64,000 nt of DNA from Desmodus rotundus (GCF_022682495.2 NC_071393.1:96337010-96401009), one strand, 5' to 3'. Numbered from the stretch's first letter, positions 23,343-36,130 are shown. The notes: generated by a model from the letters alone, not told the origin. Translations and numbers: made by a program.

Positions 23343-24477
23343 TTTTGTGCTTTCTGCATTTGCGTTTCTAAAAGTAAGCACGCATTATATTTGTAGTCAG
23401 GAAAACACTGAGTAGTGAAAATGATAAATGTGTATAAAATGTTACAAAGTACAAAGCCCTTTCACATACTTGGCCTTACCTACAAACTCGCCTTGCAGCA
23501 GACACGGGAGGCGGAAAGCTGAGGTGACTGCACCCATCTCAAATTCCTGCTCTCTGCCCCCAGCTGGCCCTGTGACTGACCGTGCCGGCATGGGGAGCGG
23601 GAACCAGGGCCCCGAGAAAGGCAGATAAAACAACAGTGGTACACTAAGGACGGGTCCACAATTAGCGATCAGCTCCAACAAGAGGGTGGAAAATCCTGCC
23701 CAGCCTTGAGGAGATGAGAGTGAGATTCTAGGGTGGCGGAATGGAGGAACGGTTTGGAAATGTAGTGTTTAAATATTGGGATCACCAGGCGGAACCCAGG
23801 GCCACCTGGGAAGGAGAGGAAACGGGCCAGTCCCGGGAAATGGAGCTGGTCGGAGCAGAGTGCAAACCACTCCCGGCAGCGGTGCACTCGTGTCCGAGAT
23901 TCCCGTACCCTGGGGATGGGGTGAGTCCCTGCAGATACATGGAGCTACAGGGTCGCCGGGTTGGAGAGGTGACTTCCCACATGAAGTGATGGGAGGGGAT
24001 CCAGTCCTTAAACAAAGAGCAGCACCTCTATTTCCAAACCCCACGTGTCCCAGACGGCAGTGCCTAGTGGGTTCCAGGAGGGCCGTGATGCACCTCCCAA
24101 AGGCCTTGCGCTCAGACTGCGGTGTTCACTGAGCAAGTACTGCCCGAGGGTCTGTCTACCCCACACTAGGTACCGAGGGAACGGAGATCAGAGCACACAC
24201 GTTCCCTGTCGTCAGGCAGCTCATTTCACACCCTTCACCCAATTTCATTTGATATACACGCACCCAATTGTTTCGTCCTCTTACTGGTTCGTGGGCATAA
24301 ATATCACCCCCGTGCGATTTCTAAAGCCTCTAGAAAGCACTGGACTTTGCAATATTTTCTAGCCTCGTCATGATGCCTAACACGGTGACAGCCCCATGCC
24401 AGCCAGTTGACTGATGGACTTTTGAAAATTCTAGAAGATCCAGATCTGTTGAGTTCACGTACTCGCGGGAAATTCTA
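23343..24477. other. Intron segment, nothing firmly recognised
   Basis: Several overlapping frames on both strands (23741-24132) come from a G+C-rich stretch. None has splice signals or family motifs. Confidence 0.45.
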
Positions 24478-24660
24478 AAAGAAAGCACAAGTGTTTATGG
24501 AGCATGTAGTACGTACAAGCCATTATGGCAGGTGCCAGAGAGGCTGCAGGGGTGCAAGAGTGGAGGTGCCTGCCCTTAGGGAGTTCACAGCCTATCCGGG
24601 GAGACAGACCTAAAAAGCGAATTACAGGAAAAAGTGTAAGTGACAACTACATAGAACAAT
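24478..24660. repeat. L2/MIR-like ancient repeat
   Basis: GTTTATGGAGCATGTAGTAC, GGCAGGTGCCAGAGAGGC, GCCCTTAGGGAGTTCACAGC and GGGGAGACAGACC follow the order of the widespread L2-associated 'size-of-order' 3' region. Confidence 0.55.
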
Positions 24661-25061
24661 AAAAAGATATCAAAAAAATAATGTTAGTTTAACTGCCTTC
24701 TGTTTGGAACAATCAAGAAAGGTTTTTACAGAGTAGGTGGGATTTGAGCTGCAAGATAGTTAGGATTGAAGGAGGGCGAGAAAGAGGGATGAAGATGCTG
24801 TGAAGGGTGGTGGTAGAGAAGAACAAATCACACATGGATAAAATGATGCTCTACGTCTTGCAAATATCACATCTGATTTATCTCATGGAAATATGCATTT
24901 ACCTACCTTCCCCAGCTCCCTTTCTGTATATAAAATCACTAGACAAGTATGTTGGCAAACACGATTTCTGTTGAAACTCTCAGACTAAAAACTTCTTTGT
25001 TTTTAGATAATTTTGAACTTTTGAAATAACTTTCTCTGCTGAGCATTGATGCTATTACCTT

Positions 25062-25098
25062 AAAAAAAAAAAAAAAAAGGAAAAGGAAAGGAAATCCA
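25062..25098. repeat. A-rich tract
   Basis: A run of about 16 A is followed by GGAAAAGGAAAGGAAA. It may be the tail of an unrecognised retroelement. Confidence 0.8.
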
Positions 25099-25689
25099 AT
25101 CTTTACGAAAAGAGTTTAGATGGAAAACAGCGGCAGGGAACCAGCGATGATGGCCCTTCCTGGATACAAAAGGAGATGAGACTTGTTACAAAGTATAAAC
25201 TGTGAGGAAAGACAACAATGGAGACCCCCGTGTGTATCACAGAATATCCTATATATTCTGAAAACTGTTTCTAAGAGTTACTAATACAAATATATCAGCC
25301 TAGAACTGAAAAAAAAAAATGAGAGCTGAAAATATTTTCGCCATGATGGGTAATGGGGCCTGGCCCCAGTCTTCCCACTTGCCGGTTGTGATACTTCGGA
25401 CGCCCCACTGGGTCTCCCTGAGCCTGGTTTCTGCATTGACAAATGGTGACTTCCCGCCCCCCTTCCCACAGGATGTTCTGAGAGGCTGCGCAGATACAAG
25501 GTTCTGTTCTTATTAAATCAAACGGCATAATCACACGGAAAGCTGTCACCGAGCCCTCAGCAGGTTCTCAAACTGTGAATGGAATCTGAATTGAATTAGC
25601 ATTAGTTTTAAAAGTCAGTGAGCATTTTTATCATCATAAAGTGATATATAAGCATCAAAAATGAATATGTTTATTTCAGAAGTGGAAAA

Positions 25690-25806
25690 CCAAGGTCCAC
25701 AGAAATGTCATCATTCCTCCTTATTCATTGCTGAGTCCTCAGCACGCACCACAATGTCTCGCATATAATAGGCCCACAATAAATATGTATTAAATGAATA
25801 AGTGAA
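25690..25806 (+). repeat. L2 LINE 3' end fragment
   Basis: TGCTGAGTCCTCAGCACGC, CATATAATAGGCCCACAAT and AAATATGTATTAAATGAATA are the terminal L2 motifs. Confidence 0.75.
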
Positions 25807-26814
25807 CACTTCGCTCTGAGTGCCCCCCCCCACCAAGTACTCGTATTTGTCAGATCTCCCTCTCTCTGTTTTCAAGATGTACAAGGTATTCCCCAAGGGA
25901 ACTCAACGAGATTTACCTTCTCTCTTTAGGGAAGGTATTTTATTTATACATAAGAAAGTTAACAGTGTATATCTAAATTAAAATTTAATAAGCCTTTGGT
26001 ATAAACAGAAGTGACTATTACTCAGTGTTTTTTAATGCTATAATAGGCACATTGTTAATCACAAGTTAATACCTAGTAGAGAGAAAATAGATCCCAAAGG
26101 GTTTTGAAGCACTAAAGTAAAAGACCTGCCCTTTAAAAGGTCTGCATCTTTGTGTCAATGAAACAGACCTGTGATATACAAGAAATAATGATGACGCTGG
26201 TGGCGATAATGACTTCTGCAATAAACACAAGGCAAGGATGACAATAAATTTTATAGTGACAATTACAATCTAGTCTCTTAACACTGACAGGGCAGGTAAT
26301 CTAGCGGCCAACTTTGCTTATATAAAATGTTACCCTATGTGACTGTCCTTAAATATCTGATTGACCCCCCCTGTGTTATAAACCTCGACTTTCAGCAAAT
26401 CGAACACAAACCTAAACCTCAACTCTTGGGTAGAGCCGTGGTAGGTCCATGTATACAATAGACGCACCCAGCCATCTCACCCAGGACTTCAGATGCCCAC
26501 TCCCATCATGGAGATCCTTGCTTCCTTTTCGGAGAAATGCTGGCACTTCTCTCTGGACTGAGAGGTCTCACAACGAGCGAATCTGGACCCTCACGCCACA
26601 TCCTGTGCTTTTCAGGAGGTGCCGCAGTTCCATAGGGCTCAGGAGGCAGCAGCCAGGAGAAAGGGAAAGGCTCCCTGCTGATGCTAAGAAAGACCAGAAG
26701 GTTCTCCACATACACGTATTTACAGCTTGTCCCCTGGCATCACAAACACGAAGCTGAGTGGCCTTTCCCACTTCCAGCTGTCACCTGTCATTGTGTGGTA
26801 AGTTTTGCCTTGCA
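25807..26814. other. Intron segment, nothing recognised
   Basis: Mostly AT-rich. The 102-aa frame at 26449-26757 has no supporting features. Confidence 0.45.
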
Positions 26815-27345
26815 GCAACTCAAGTGTCCATCATAGACAAGGGAATGAAGAAGACGCGGTACATATACACAGTAAAATATTGCTTGGCCGTGAAAAAGAA
26901 TGAAATCTTACCATTTGCAACAGCATGGATGGTCTTATGAGAAGACCTGAGAAAGTCTTATACTAAGTAAAATAAGTCAGACAGAGAAAGACAGATACCA
27001 TGCAATTTCACTTATATGTGGAATCTAAAGAACAAACGAAAGAGAAACAAACTCATAGGTAACAGAGAACAAAGAGGTTCGCCAGATGGGCAGGTATTGG
27101 GGGACTGAGTGAAAAAGGTGAAGGAGTTAATAAGTACAAACTGGTAGTTAGAGTAGTCATGGGGGTGCACAGTGCAGCACAGGGGATACAGTCAACAACA
27201 CTGCACTAGCTGTGCGTGGCGCCAGGTGGGTGCTGCAGTTATTGGGGAGAACACCTCATAAATGACGCAATTGTCTAAACACTATGCTGTACACCTGAAA
27301 CTAGTAGAAAATAATATTCCATGTCACCCGTAATTGAGAAATACA
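26815..27345 (+). mobile_element. L1 3' end (ORF2 terminus plus 3' UTR)
   Basis: CTCAAGTGTCCATCATAGAC, a 'GGTACATATACACAGTAAAATATTG' region, GAAATCTTACCATTTGC, CAACAGCATGGATGG, then the CACTTATATGTGGAATCTAA and ATGCTGTACACCTGAAACTA 3' UTR. 5'-truncated; no coding capacity. Confidence 0.92.
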
Positions 27346-27510
27346 ACTTTAAACAGATTAATTATATTTTGAAAGGTAAAGTTTAAAGCCTATAAAAAAT
27401 TTCACCTTGCAACATTGTCCTTAACTTTCATTTTAACTTATTTTACCTGTATGATAATGTTGGAGAGATCAAGTACAGGGTAATTTGGAGGGAAAGGGGA
27501 AGGAAGATCC

Positions 27511-27697
27511 CAGGGATGTCCAACCCATGGCCCGAGGGCAGCATGTGGGCAGAGCTGTGAATGCGGCCCAACGCAAGTAAATTTACTTAAAACATTATTT
27601 TTTGTGATTATGTGTCACAATGTATTTAATATGTGGCCCAAGACAACTCTTCTTCTTCTAGTGTGGCCTAGAGACGCCAAAAGTTTGGACACCCCTG
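27511..27697. mobile_element. Short hAT-type MITE (187 bp)
   Basis: The ends CAGGGATGTCCAACCCATGG and AAAGTTTGGACACCCCTG are inverted copies. The body has GTGGGCAGAGCTGTGAATGC, GCGGCCC, GTAAATTTACTTAAAACATT and ATTTAATATGTGGCCCAAGA, the order of the known 'GGGGTGTCCAAACTTTTGGC' element. The 8-bp flanks do not match. Confidence 0.75.
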
Positions 27698-27719
27698 CTA
27701 GGCCTCACCTGTTTCTTCA

Positions 27720-27960
27720 AACAGCCCTGAACTGCCCCTCCCCTCCCGCCATGCGGCACTGTCGCCTCTTCTGTCGGCCACATCCAAGCAAGCTCACGGC
27801 TCCGGAACTCCCTTGCTCAGCAACTGCGTTCTCTTCCTGCCTCCCACAAGTGTCTTCATTCCTACAGCTTGCCTGGCCCTCTCCGCTGTCGGTACCCCAC
27901 TTCCCATCCTTCACAACATGTCTCACAACCCATCTCCTCGCAGCACCCGCCTGAATCAGT
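27720..27960 (+). repeat. Possible L2 fragment
   Basis: CCT/CCC-rich text with 'CAACATGTCTCACAACCC' resembles L2 3' region, but no hallmark is intact. Confidence 0.3.
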
Positions 27961-28024
27961 CCCACCCCAGCACCTCTTCGGGCCCCAGCGTCTCAGGGCT
28001 AAGGTATGCCGTCGATGGCCAGAG

Positions 28025-28210
28025 TAATTATTAATGATAACACTAACGATTTATTGAATTTTTGTCAAGTGCCAGGCACTCTGGTGTGTATCTTACATGT
28101 AATATGCCTAATCCTCCCACCCTGAGAAGTGGGTATGATTATCCCTACTTTACAAATGAGGACTGAGGCTAGGGTGACATGTGCAAGGTCACACAGTCAC
28201 TAAGTGGCAC
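28025..28210 (-). repeat. MIR SINE fragment
   Basis: Reverse MIR, well preserved: CAAGTGCCAGGCACTCTGG, AGAAGTGGGTATGATTATCC, TTTACAAATGAGGACTGAGG, GTGCAAGGTCACACAGTCAC and TAAGTGGC. Confidence 0.92.
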
Positions 28211-30769
28211 ATCCAGGGTGCTGAACCACGACAGGGCTCAAACCGAGCTGGCCGCCGAGCCCGCTCCTCCTCTCGCGGCAGATACGCCCTGTGGGGCTGC
28301 TCTGAATTGATGGTGACATGCTTGGTAAGTCACTCCCTCCCCCTCCAGTACCATCACCAAAGAAAACGTATGTTTCTCTTGTGGGGCCTCAATATGCTTG
28401 TTGAATTGAGTTGAACAGCTTAAAGCCAGAAAACCCATCTCCTATTTTTTTTTAATATATTCCATCCTTGTGCTCAGCACATAAGGTAACCATTAAATGT
28501 TAATGACTAAGCGAAATGGAGTAAAATCCGTGTTGGGGCAGCCATTTTTAAGCCTTCAGAGCTGAGGCGAGCAGGCCGTGCGCGCCGCAGCTGGGCGCAC
28601 CATATTGCTGGTGAGCCAGAAGGTGGATTCCTGGGACGGGAGCACGAAAACAGACTCCACGAGAATGGCTCACTCAGTCTTCCAAACCACTTTCCACAAG
28701 TAGCTACCGCTTTTTTCCTCCATAATAATTTCACAGTAATTAGCCTGCTAGGTGAAAAATCCCAGGCAAAATTAAAAAAAACAAAAAACAAAAAAAACAA
28801 GAAAACCTTGAGAGTCAGAGGAATTCAGAAAAACCACGCAGTACTGGGCCACGGGTGGAGGTGATGTGGACAATGGACAGCCATCCCCATCTAGCTGGTC
28901 AACAGTGGCGGAGAACTGCCGTCTAGAGGTCTGGTTTGGGCTTTACCTTTCAGAATAAATGCCTTTGTTCTTGTCATTAGGTCGATGAAATCCAATCTCA
29001 CATTGCAACACAGGGACATCGCAGTGTGTACTTGGCGAGGAGGAGTGTCTTATCCCATCAATCTGCTTCCTTCCGCTTTCTTTGCTCATAGCACGGAATT
29101 TTCTACTTTTTGCCAAAACCTTACTATGTAGCTTTTTAACTTAATTAAATATATAGGCAATTACTGACACCATCTGTCTTCATAGAAAAAGCACAAGAAA
29201 TGACACAAAAGACTGGAATTCTGAAGGGAATATTTAGCAAACAAAACCTTCCAGCTCTACTATAGCAATATTTATCTTTAGGAGACTTTATGTTGTTTTA
29301 AATCCTTTATGTTTTTCAGAAGTAAGGAATTTGAGCTATCCTTAAAATGTAGTGGCTTTGGTATGATTTTTTAAAAAGAAAATATCGAGTAATCCATTGC
29401 TTTTTCAGTAAAACAAAAACTTAAACACGCCGTTGAACATCTGTTTCTAGTACAGTCTAACACAGCACTTAAAATCCTTTAAAATCCCTGAAAACCTTTA
29501 TAAAGTTACATGAATCTTTTGCATAAATAGAACTGTATACAATTCCTTTAAACATACACTTTGCTTCCTTAAACATGAGCTCCAGTGCGTTGCCTGTTGT
29601 TCCAAGCCCTTATAAATACGGACATGAAACGCTTCCCTTCTTGAGGGAGTCGGTCTTTCCCATCACGCCAAGTTGCTAGTCTAATCTAGAGTACCTACCT
29701 ATTTATGTCTGGTTTTAATTTTTTCCAGTTTTCCTTCTGAGACTTTTCCACAAATGTCTCAGTATATAAATTATATCAAATCTACCCATTGAAACTTGAT
29801 CAAGCAAAGCCAGGAACAATATAAAATGCACATCCAAATAAAAGGACAAAATTCACCTCCCATAAGGAGAACACAGGCAGAAAGACAAAGGAATTGTGGA
29901 GAAAAGAGTCGCAATGGCTCCAAGAAGAGCGTGGACTTCCCTGATGTTGGCCGTGACCTCCAAGGAGGACACCTGGGTGCTCCTGAAGCTCTTCCCTGAG
30001 CTGGAAAAACAGGTTCTGAGTTTTTGGACCCCCACATGGCGGCAACTAAATACCCTACCTTCCTCAAATAGAAGTGCGCAGGGCAAGAGGACATCTCTGC
30101 AGAGGCAAATATAAAGAAGACACTTTTCAGAGAAATAACTATAAAATTTCCATACATATTAAAGATGTATGGTATACCAAAGAATGTCCTCTCTCAGATG
30201 TGAGGGGGGAGAAGACATAATGTATGTATTTTGAAACTTTGTATTTACTTGTTGATGCAGAGAATAACGAAGTCATTTCACAATTTTTTTCTATAAATGG
30301 CCTTGAGCACTGTATAAGATGATTATCAAAGACAGGTAGAGCTAGGACGAAGAATTTACACTTGCCTGCTATGACTTGCGGGCCTTCTAGTGCATTCTCT
30401 TGAGGATGAGAAGTAGAGAGGAAAGGAGGACGGAAGAAAGGAAATACCTCCCTTAATGCTGTTTCTTTCATTTGCTAGAAACTGAACCTGGGCACAAATG
30501 GTATCAGAGGGTGCTGGGAAGTGAAAATCAGCCACTGGGGTGAAGCTCAGGGGAACAGGGGCCTGACATGGGGGCAGAGCCCGAAGGGCAACCAACCTTA
30601 CTCAGGTGAAACGACAGGGTGATTTTCTGTCAACAGCTACTCGATTGGAATTTTCCCAGGGCCCTCAAGCTCTCCCCATACATTTCTGGAAAGTACCACA
30701 GGACTTTTATTGATCACAGAGGAACCTTGGCTTTCTGCCTACAATGAAGGAAATATTTCTTGCCCTTAT
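28211..30769. other. Intron segment, nothing firmly recognised
   Basis: Includes a CpG cluster at about 28570-28600 (GCCGTGCGCGCCGCAGCTGG), and 29780-30160 with open frames on both strands whose products I do not recognise. The rest is AT-rich with no clear repeats. Confidence 0.4.
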
Positions 30770-30895
30770 ACAGCTCTTGTATTATAGTCCCTCAAAGTGC
30801 TTTACAGACAAGTAATGGGGAAGTTGAGGCCGAAAGGTATTAAGTAACTTGCCCAAAGTCCCACAGTAAATCACAGGCCTCCCTCAGCTTCAGAT
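30770..30895 (-). repeat. MIR SINE fragment
   Basis: Reverse MIR: CAAAGTGCTTTACAGAC, GAAGTTGAGGCCGAAAGG, TTAAGTAACTTGCCCAAAG and TCCCACAGTAAATC. Confidence 0.8.
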
Positions 30896-31019
30896 CATCC
30901 AGTAGCTGGTGGAGCTTCCGGGTGTGACCGCCAGCCGCACGAGGCTCGCTCACATTCCACCAGGCATCTGTTTCCCTCCCCAGGTGAAGAGCGATCTCCA
31001 AGGTCAAGCCCAGGATAGA

Positions 31020-31225
31020 AAACCTGGACTTCGGAGTCAGACACACCTGCATCCTAATCCGAGCCCTGCCACTCAGCTATGGAACCCGGGTGCGTTTCTG
31101 GGTTCTTTGAGCCTCCGCTTCCACTTCTGTAAAATGAGGATGTTACTCTCTGCCTCACAAGGCTGTGAGGTGACATAAGAAAATACCAGAGTGTCTTGGA
31201 TGTGATAGGCCCTTAATGTACATTA
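31020..31225 (+). repeat. MIR SINE
   Basis: Nearly full order: TTCGGAGTCAGACACACCTG, CCGAGCCCTGCCACTCAGC, TTGAGCCTCCGCTTCCAC, TTCTGTAAAATGAGGATG, AAGGCTGTGAGGTGACATAAG and GATAGGCCCTTAATGTACAT. Confidence 0.92.
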
Positions 31226-31990
31226 ATTTTCCTCCCCCTTTCCCTCCACAAGTCTCGCGCCTAGAGTCTGGCCTCCAGGCAGTCAGTCGGAAGCTTTCTG
31301 AATATTGCTGCCATCAAAAAAGAAAGCACATTGGCTTGATTGGGTGCTGGATATTTCCACGCCAGAGTCCACAGACAGCAAAGGCAAAGTCGTGGGATCC
31401 AGATTCATCCCTCAGATGACCAACCTCCCAAAGGTTCCATTATGGTAAACAGCCCTCTAGCGTCAGCGAAGGAGTCCAGATTTATTGGATTACCGCATTA
31501 CCGCCTTGGGGATGAGGGAGTGTCCCCGTGGGGAGCAAGGGCTTGCGGGAGGGAGGCTCCTCCAGCCGCAGGAGCCAGGCCAAAGTGCTGGGAGGACCCT
31601 GGAATGAGCAACAGGAGGGAAGAAGAAAAGTGGACGTGCCCAAGACAAAGCTTTCTGTGCCACGTGCCCACTGACCCGCCTGGCTGCTTTTCTAGATGCG
31701 GCCGGGTGCAGCCTCACTCAGTCCAGGAGCTGATACAAAATGAAAGCCTGTGGTGGGAAGTAGGGGGAAGTATACCGTCTTTTAGAAAAGGGACACTGTG
31801 TCCTCAGAGCTAATTGAATCTTTTTAGCAGGTGCTAATATAGTATCCCTTTCAGCCCATGACTACGTACTGGGCCCCAGGTATTAACTCTTGCTGGGCAC
31901 TGGTTTGCTTTAGTGTAGGTAGCAGATATTTTTTTACCCACATGTGGAAATACTTTTTAAGGTATAATAGACTTGAAAAATGACTAGAAT
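31226..31990. other. Intron segment with long but unsupported frame
   Basis: The 157-aa frame at 31340-31813 has no splice sites in matching phase and no recognisable domain. I treat it as chance. Confidence 0.45.
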
Positions 31991-32005
31991 AAATTCAGAG
32001 GGCAG
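31991..32005 (+). repeat. Target-site duplication of VES SINE
   Basis: AAATTCAGAGGGCAG is repeated exactly at 32244-32258. Confidence 0.95.
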
Positions 32006-32243
32006 CCCTGACTGGTGTGGCTCAGTGGGTTGGGCATTGTCCCATAAACTGAAAGGTCACCTGTTCAATTCCCAGTCAGGGCACATGCCTGGGTTGGGGG
32101 CCAGGTCCCCAGTCCCGGGTGTGCGAGATGTAATTGATGTTTCTCTTGTACATCAAAGTTTCTCTCCCTCTCTTTCTATATCCCTTACCTTCTCCCTGAA
32201 AGTAAATAAGTACAGTCTTCAAAATAAAGAAATAGAAAATTTT
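32006..32243 (+). mobile_element. VES SINE (bat), young-looking
   Basis: CCCTGACTGGTGTGGCTCAG, AAGGTCACCTGTTCAATTCC, GTCAGGGCACATGCCTGGG, then AATTGATGTTTCTCTTGTAC and an A-rich tail. A perfect 15-bp target duplication flanks it, the longest exact one in the window along with the copy at 53218. Confidence 0.97.
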
Positions 32244-32394
32244 AAATTCAGAGGGCAGTTTGGAAGGTGGTGTATCACAGACTTCCTCATTCAGTCATTA
32301 TTTACACCGTCGAGCAGTACAGACAAGAGGCCATACAATTAGTGTAGGTGTCCTTCCGAAATGGGCCTCCTAGAAACTGGCGTGTGTGCGACTG

Positions 32395-33070
32395 TGTGTA
32401 CGACATCTTTACTGAGATGTCACGTGCCGTAAAATCCACCCTTGAGTACAACCACAGTGCTTTTTCATGTAGTCACAGAATCATACAAGCGTCACCAGTA
32501 TCTTTTTTTAGGCCGTGTCCCTTACACACAAAAAGGCCTGACCGTGTTAGAAATCACCCCCCACACCCTCCTCCCCCAGCCAGGGGCAACCATTTTCTGT
32601 CTCCATGGATTTCCCTGCTCTGGATCATCCAGTATGTGGGCTTTTGTGACCAGCTTCTTTCACTTGAAATAACATTTTCAAGGTTTATTATGTTGTAGCA
32701 TGAATCGATGTTTCGTTCCTTTTGATGGCTGAATAATATTCCATCGTGTGGCTATACCACATTTTGTTTACCTGTTGATCAGTTGATGGGCATTTGGGTT
32801 GCTTCCATTTTTTTGACTATTACAATGTTATGAACATTCATGTAAAAGTTTCCTGTGCACATGTTTTCATTTTTCCTGGTTATATACCTAAGAGTAGAAT
32901 TGATGGGTTACATGGTAGCTGAAAGTTCAACTTTTTGAAGAACTGCCAAATTGTTTTTTAAAGGGGTTGCACCATTTTACAATCTTACTACCAATGTATG
33001 AAGGTTCCAATTTCTTCATATCTTGTCAACACTTGTTACTGCCTTTTTTATTTCGGCCATCCTTGTGGTT
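32395..33070 (-). mobile_element. Old L1 3' end (antisense)
   Basis: Antisense L1M: TTTACTGAGATGTCACGTGC, GTCACAGAATCATACAAGCG, GATGGCTGAATAATATTCC, GTTGCTTCCATTTTTTTGAC, GAAGAACTGCCAAATTGTTT and TATCTTGTCAACACTTGTTA. It spans the 3' UTR and the last part of decayed ORF2. Confidence 0.92.
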
Positions 33071-33478
33071 TGAAGTGGTCTCTCTCCTGTCTGTGTTTCC
33101 AAGGGGAAAAGGCTTTTTGTCCTGTGTTCTTTAATCGAATCATCCAACACAGATTTATTGCGCGCCCTCACATCAGGCAGGAGTGCTGCGCGAGGCACTG
33201 TGCGGGGTGCAGACGAATAAGAGACGAATAAGAGAAGTCCCTGTTTTGGGTCTGATTCCCCTCTCTAGGGATTTCCAAATGTAAACAAACTTGCCTTGGA
33301 CTTGAAATCGTGAGCTCTGAGCTCTGGTCAGAACTCTGCTCCCGACCAGGCCTCTTTCCCTCTTGAGCCTCGTGCCCAGAGTGTGAGGGGCTAGACTAGA
33401 ACAACTCCAAGGCCATGGCTCTGACATTCCATGTTTCTCATGTACGTACTCTGCAACAGAGGTAGTTCTTTATTTAAA

Positions 33479-33479
<1 letters not shown>
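33071..33479. other. Intron segment; possible L2 fragment
   Basis: 33140-33240 has 'AGATTTATTGCGCGCCCTC' and 'GAGGCACTGTGCGGGGTGC', like L2, and a small direct repeat ACGAATAAGAG at 33213 and 33224. The remainder is not recognised. Confidence 0.45.

Positions 33480-33519
<40 letters not shown>
33480..33519. repeat. (CA)n microsatellite
   Basis: An uninterrupted alternation of about 20 CA units. Confidence 0.97.
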
Positions 33520-34609
33520 GTACAGCATAAATAACGCCCCTTTTTATTACAAAATCATAAGCATGTAATTCTGTAACACAACAATAGCACACTCAAGCAC
33601 ATCGTATGACATTTTAGGTGAAATGTTCAAATTAAAACTATAAATGATTACACCCCTGTTATCACCCCTCCCACCACACTCAGGCAGGTGTTACTTCTGT
33701 TGGACCCTGTATATACGTCAAACACATGCGTATATATGATTTAAGGGAGCTGTTGAGGAAACGGAAGGGAAGGCGAACACTGTGCCGACTCCTTGCACTG
33801 ACGGGACCCGTGCAGTGTGCCCGCCCCCACCGGCTTTGCACGGCAGTCTTCCACGCCCACGAGGTCTAGGCGCAGGAATCCTCCCTGACGGGAACTACAC
33901 AACAAGAGCTTTCCACTTGAAAATTCTCCAAAAAAGCCTTTTAGAGATTATCTGTGGAAACTTTGAAGGATCACTTCTCAACTAAGCCAACATTCACCAG
34001 CCCTGACCTTTATCGTGCGAAAATTAAGGGAGGGGAGTGAGTCTCCCCAGCATGGGATTATTGCACTGGACTGTTGTCAGATTGTGTCACATGTGTCATT
34101 GCCGTGGAAGGAACATAAGAAATCACCAGTCCTCGAAACCTGCATGAGGTTATAATGGTTGGGTTTTCATGGTTATTGTAGTTTAGTGCTTAATGTCAAC
34201 ATTTTTCAAAAATGGTCTTCCCAAAATCATAATAAAAAAGTAAAGAAATACTTAAAAAGAAGAAAGTGAGTAAGTCTGTACATTCAGAATAAAAATAATA
34301 CCAGCTAGGCCATCATTCTTAAGAGTAATAGAGGGAGGATGATAAGTTTATAGAGGAAGTAGGAGAAACTTGGAAAAGGAAGCCAAGCAGGCAAGGATAT
34401 GAAAAGATTTGTGATTTTGTTTTTTCGCAACAGTGAAAAACAAATGTAGCTGTTGATGATGGAGGCTTAATGTCGATATTCTCCATTTTGTGTCCTCAAA
34501 TTAATTTTGAACATAATTCCTGCAAATCCTGAAAAAATTTCGAAAGTCACAGAGAAACTTCTGGCACTGCAAAGGATCGGGCTGTTAATGCTGGTGACTC
34601 GGTGCCATG
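33520..34609. other. Intron segment, nothing recognised
   Basis: Mostly AT-rich single-copy-looking sequence; no gene or repeat can be supported. Confidence 0.45.
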
Positions 34610-34735
34610 GAAACGTTGGGCTTTGATCCCAGCTCGTCTCCTAATCGAGGGAAGCGAGCGAGTCAGTCACCTCCCAGAGTCCTCACTCATAAATGAGGAC
34701 GTGGGGGTGACGGAGGTCAATTTAGGTCTGCAGGA
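34610..34735 (+). repeat. MIR SINE fragment
   Basis: GGGCTTTGATCCCAGCTCG, CGAGTCAGTCACCTCCCAG, then CCTCACTCATAAATGAGGAC. Confidence 0.7.
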
Positions 34736-35764
34736 CAGAGCTGTTTAAGACCTCTCTGCGCTCTGAGTGTCCTGGTTTTCGAGATTCCTTCGCCCTGCAT
34801 CACATGAAATGTATTCAGCGCACTCTCGTGGAATAAACATAGCTGCGTAAGAGTCATATTGTATTTCACCGACATGTTAATTTGGTTGATCTTTTCAAAA
34901 CAGTTCTTGTTATTTTGCAGTTTTCTTATCTGGGAGCCAGTAACTCTTTCTTTTCAGAAGCCAAACATTTTGAAGGCCTTTGAAAATCGTGGAGACCCCA
35001 GGCATGGCGGACCCCTGGGCCCTGAGCGGCCAGTGGCAGGCCCAGGCGTTCTGCTGCCTCTGGCCCCAGGAGCCCGAAGGCCCAATACAAGGCAGTGTCC
35101 AGGGTAGACGGTGCAGAGAACGATTGCTCTCTGTTGCTCAGAGACAGCGTTGTGCAGCGGTGATTTACATCATGCCCAGAAGGATAAGTAGGACTAATAA
35201 AGACAGAGGGGAAGGCCTCCAAGATGAATACTCAGAATCTCAACTGTTGACCAGGCCCAGATGACTGTCCCATTCAGTGACAACAGCAGTTCCTTGCCTC
35301 TCCCAGAGACGGGGCCATCCCAGCAGCCGCCACTAGGTGGCAACATGCCAAGAGGCTGCAATCCCCTCTGCCTATTGACTTTTTTACATAATTCCAATTC
35401 TTAACAAATATCATAATCACATTAATATTTTATTAACTGAAAATTCTTGCAGTGCACTGTGCCACCTTCTTTAAAATGAAGCACCAGGTGTGTAATTTAC
35501 CACATTGGAGAGCTTGATGCTGCCTGGTGATTCAAAGACGAACGTGAGAAGAGGTATCATCGAGAAAGTATGTTCTCAGTGAAAGCCAGGATTCTGGAGC
35601 CTGTTTTTAAACAGCATCAGAGGAGAGGTCGGTGTGCTCCCAGTCTTTGAAAAGCAGGCAGGAGTGCTGAAGTCAAGAGCCAAGCAGGGGAGTTGTTACG
35701 CCCGCCCCAGATTCTGTTTCTGAAGTCACACAGGAAAGAAGACCAGAGAGCTGCGTGTCTGCCA

Positions 35765-35935
35765 GACCCCGCAATGGTAGTCTCACGCAGCGCCTCCTTT
35801 AGTCACTGATCCTCACAAAGCCTCAGAAACAAAGACTGTTAGTAGACAAGGAAACGGAGGCCCGGAGAAGAGAAGGAAGTTGAGATCAACACGGAGAGTG
35901 AAGGGCAAGACCAACTCTCCCTCTGAAGCCCAGTG
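35765..35935 (-). repeat. MIR SINE fragment
   Basis: Reverse MIR: CACTGATCCTCACAAAGCC, GTAGACAAGGAAACGGAGGC and CCGGAGAAGAGAAGGAAGTT. Confidence 0.7.
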
Positions 35936-35979
35936 TTCTTCCCCCAGTGAGGCCACGCACCTCCACCACGTCTTTTACC

Positions 35980-36130
35980 GCCTGGTATTACCATGTCGGT
36001 CCAGCCACCATCACCTCCTACCCAGATTCCCACAGCAGCCCCTAACTGGCTGGCCGCCCTGGTTCCGTCCTTGACCCCTCCTGGTCTCATCTCCTCCCCA
36101 CAACCAGAGTAGCCCTTTAGAAATATAAGT
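35980..36130 (+). repeat. L2 LINE fragment
   Basis: CCATCACCTCCTACCCAGAT, ACAGCAGCCCCTAACTGGC and ACCAGAGTAGCCCTTTAGAA follow L2 order. Confidence 0.6.

Noticed and set aside
31340..31813. 157-aa plus-strand frame
   Set aside because: Low-complexity translated content, no recognised family and no signals for transcription or splicing.
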